DNA of 5,257 bases from Candidatus Gastranaerophilales bacterium (GTDB taxonomy: Bacteria; Cyanobacteriota; Vampirovibrionia; Gastranaerophilales; UBA9971): positions 1-5,257 of the forward strand of contig JANQGS010000154.1 of assembly GCA_028277195.1 (NCBI GenBank). Reading direction: 5' to 3'. Numbering within the stretch: position 1 is the first letter of the stretch; each line of letters opens with the position of its first letter. Positions 4,225-5,257 of the stretch are shown here, one piece after another. A program made the position numbers and the translations under genes. The notes beneath the pieces were generated by a model, which saw nothing but the letters and a program-made list of their open reading frames with translations, was not told the origin of the DNA and made no database searches.

Positions 4225-5257
4225 TTACAGCTCCTGGATACGCTTTTCAGGACTTATGATACTGGTTATCCTCAAGCCGAAATTGTCCTCAATAACAACA
4301 ACCTCACCTCTGGCTATTAGCTTCCCGTTGGCATAAAGCTCAACAGGCTCACCAGCAATTTTCTCCAACTCTATAATCGAACCCCTTGTCAGCTCAAGCA
4401 CGTTTTTTATAGGCAATTCCGTCCTGCCCAGCTCAACCGTTAACTCCAGCTTAACGTCCATGACCAGGTTTAGATTGCGGTTAGTTTCCCCAAAAACGTT
4501 TGAGGTTTTGTCAAGGGATGAAAATTGCACAGGCTGGACAGTAACCTGCTCCTGAGGTTCAGGAGGCGGGGCAGGGCCGCCTATGGGGCTGGAATGCCCT
4601 TCAGTAGGGGTAGCCGCAGCCAGGGAATCAACAATACCGTCCGATTTTAAGTCGCTCTTCAGGTCATCCGACATATTTTTCATCATTTTATCAACTTCAG
4701 CCACCTGTGTTTTTGCCGCATTGACCGACATAAACTGGGTGATTTCGCTGTTAAGCACCTCTGCTACCGCCAGCTTGAATTTTATGGCAACAATCGGCTC
4801 TGTAAGCAAATCCTGGCTTATTTCAATGTCTTTATCCTTTTCCATAAGTTTAATTTCAGGGGGCGATATATTTATAGCGGTGTTTAACATACCGGAAAGC
4901 GAGGTAGAGGCAGTCCCTACCATCTGGTTCATAGCTTCCCCGACGGCGCTGATTTGCAGTTCGCCTATTTCCGCCGACTCTACTTTTCCGCTGCCTCCCA
5001 TCATCAAATCGGCAATAACGGCACTGTCGGATTTTTTTAACGCCAGCACTGCCGTTCCCTGCAAACCTTCTTTGTAAGTTATTTCAACTATTAGCTGGTC
5101 TTCTTCTATGACATAGGATTCCTTTATATTATTAAAAAGCTCGACCTGCGGGGTGGTTATTTCTACCCGGTTATTCAGGAGCTGGGACAGGGTGGTTGCG
5201 GCCGAGCCCATAAAAATGTTCCCGATTTCCCCTATGGTGTCCCTGTCATGAGATGAA
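4225..5257 (-). CDS. fliY: Flagellar motor switch protein FliY (CheC phosphatase domain + FliN/SpoA domain), 5' end off window
   Basis: The frame is open to the right edge, with 343 residues visible and the N-terminus missing. ATG 5211 is not the start: the 15 codons before it encode RDTIGEIGNIF, the opening helix of the CheC domain. Numbering from the first full codon, the CheY-P phosphatase motif (D/S)-x3-E-x2-N-x22-P occurs twice and intact: D6/E10/N13/P36 and S103/E107/N110/P133. A disordered linker follows (about 186-255), containing DLKSDLKSD, a proline-rich stretch and VQPVQFSSLD. The C-terminal FliN/SpoA domain (about 261-335) includes MDVKLELTVELGRTELPIK, LTRGSIIELEK and NGKLIARGEVVVIEDNFGLR. 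FliY sits in the cytoplasmic C-ring with FliM and FliG, helps switch rotation, and in Bacillus subtilis dephosphorylates CheY-P. Whether the N-terminal CheY-binding peptide is present cannot be seen. Flagellar genes, probably fliM, are expected to the right. The stop TAA at 4225-4227 faces the gpmI end. Confidence 0.96.
   Translation of the reverse strand, partial: SSHDRDTIGEIGNIFMGSAATTLSQLLNNRVEITTPQVELFNNIKESYVIEEDQLIVEITYKEGLQGTAVLALKKSDSAVIADLMMGGSGKVESAEIGELQISAVGEAMNQMVGTASTSLSGMLNTAINISPPEIKLMEKDKDIEISQDLLTEPIVAIKFKLAVAEVLNSEITQFMSVNAAKTQVAEVDKMMKNMSDDLKSDLKSDGIVDSLAAATPTEGHSSPIGGPAPPPEPQEQVTVQPVQFSSLDKTSNVFGETNRNLNLVMDVKLELTVELGRTELPIKNVLELTRGSIIELEKIAGEPVELYANGKLIARGEVVVIEDNFGLRITSIISPEKRIQEL

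Noticed and set aside
4583..5077. Long plus-strand open frame opposite fliY (164 codons)
   Set aside because: It lies wholly antisense to the conserved FliY coding sequence and its protein (serine- and isoleucine-rich) reads as a complement of FliY codons.
1..5257. A novel defence, mobile or RNA-based system in this window
   Set aside because: No tandem repeats, CRISPR-like arrays, transposase, integrase, reverse transcriptase, nuclease, toxin-antitoxin pair or tRNA/rRNA pattern was found; the well-supported genes belong to known housekeeping, envelope and motility families.

Overview
The window carries chromosomal genes of a motile, probably diderm (Gram-negative-type), low-to-moderate-GC bacterium. 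The main clues are a FliY-type flagellar switch protein (CheC domain fused to FliN), as in Firmicutes, Spirochaetes, Thermotogae and some deep-branching diderm phyla, and a GT9 (heptosyltransferase-type) glycosyltransferase, which usually builds lipopolysaccharide. Arginine is largely AGG/AGA, isoleucine is often ATA, and the spacers are very AT-rich. I cannot name the phylum from this alone.

Layout, left to right. Positions 1-248 (minus) hold the 5' part of an unrecognised, lysine-rich, mostly helical protein that runs off the left edge. Diverging from it across a 116-bp AT-rich spacer is a small predicted secreted protein (365-679, plus). Its end overlaps by 11 bp the end of a convergent three-gene minus-strand cluster. 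In transcription order the cluster is a GT9 glycosyltransferase (1566-2567), a 134-residue protein of unknown function (1106-1510) and a Nudix hydrolase (669-1103). A 79-bp AT-rich spacer separates the glycosyltransferase from the divergent gpmI (2647-4179, plus), a complete cofactor-independent phosphoglycerate mutase. gpmI converges on fliY (4225 to beyond 5257, minus), which is cut at its 5' end by the right edge of the window.

How the genes work together: gpmI is central glycolysis/gluconeogenesis, fliY belongs to the flagellar C-ring and chemotaxis output, and the GT9 enzyme to cell-envelope glycan assembly. The Nudix enzyme is probably a nucleotide-sugar or ADP-ribose hydrolase and may be translationally coupled to the unknown 134-residue protein. 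The genes look like neighbouring housekeeping and envelope/motility units, not one pathway. I see no mobile element, CRISPR array, RNA gene, toxin-antitoxin pair or defence system. The least explained parts are the AT-rich first 680 bp and the 134-residue protein.
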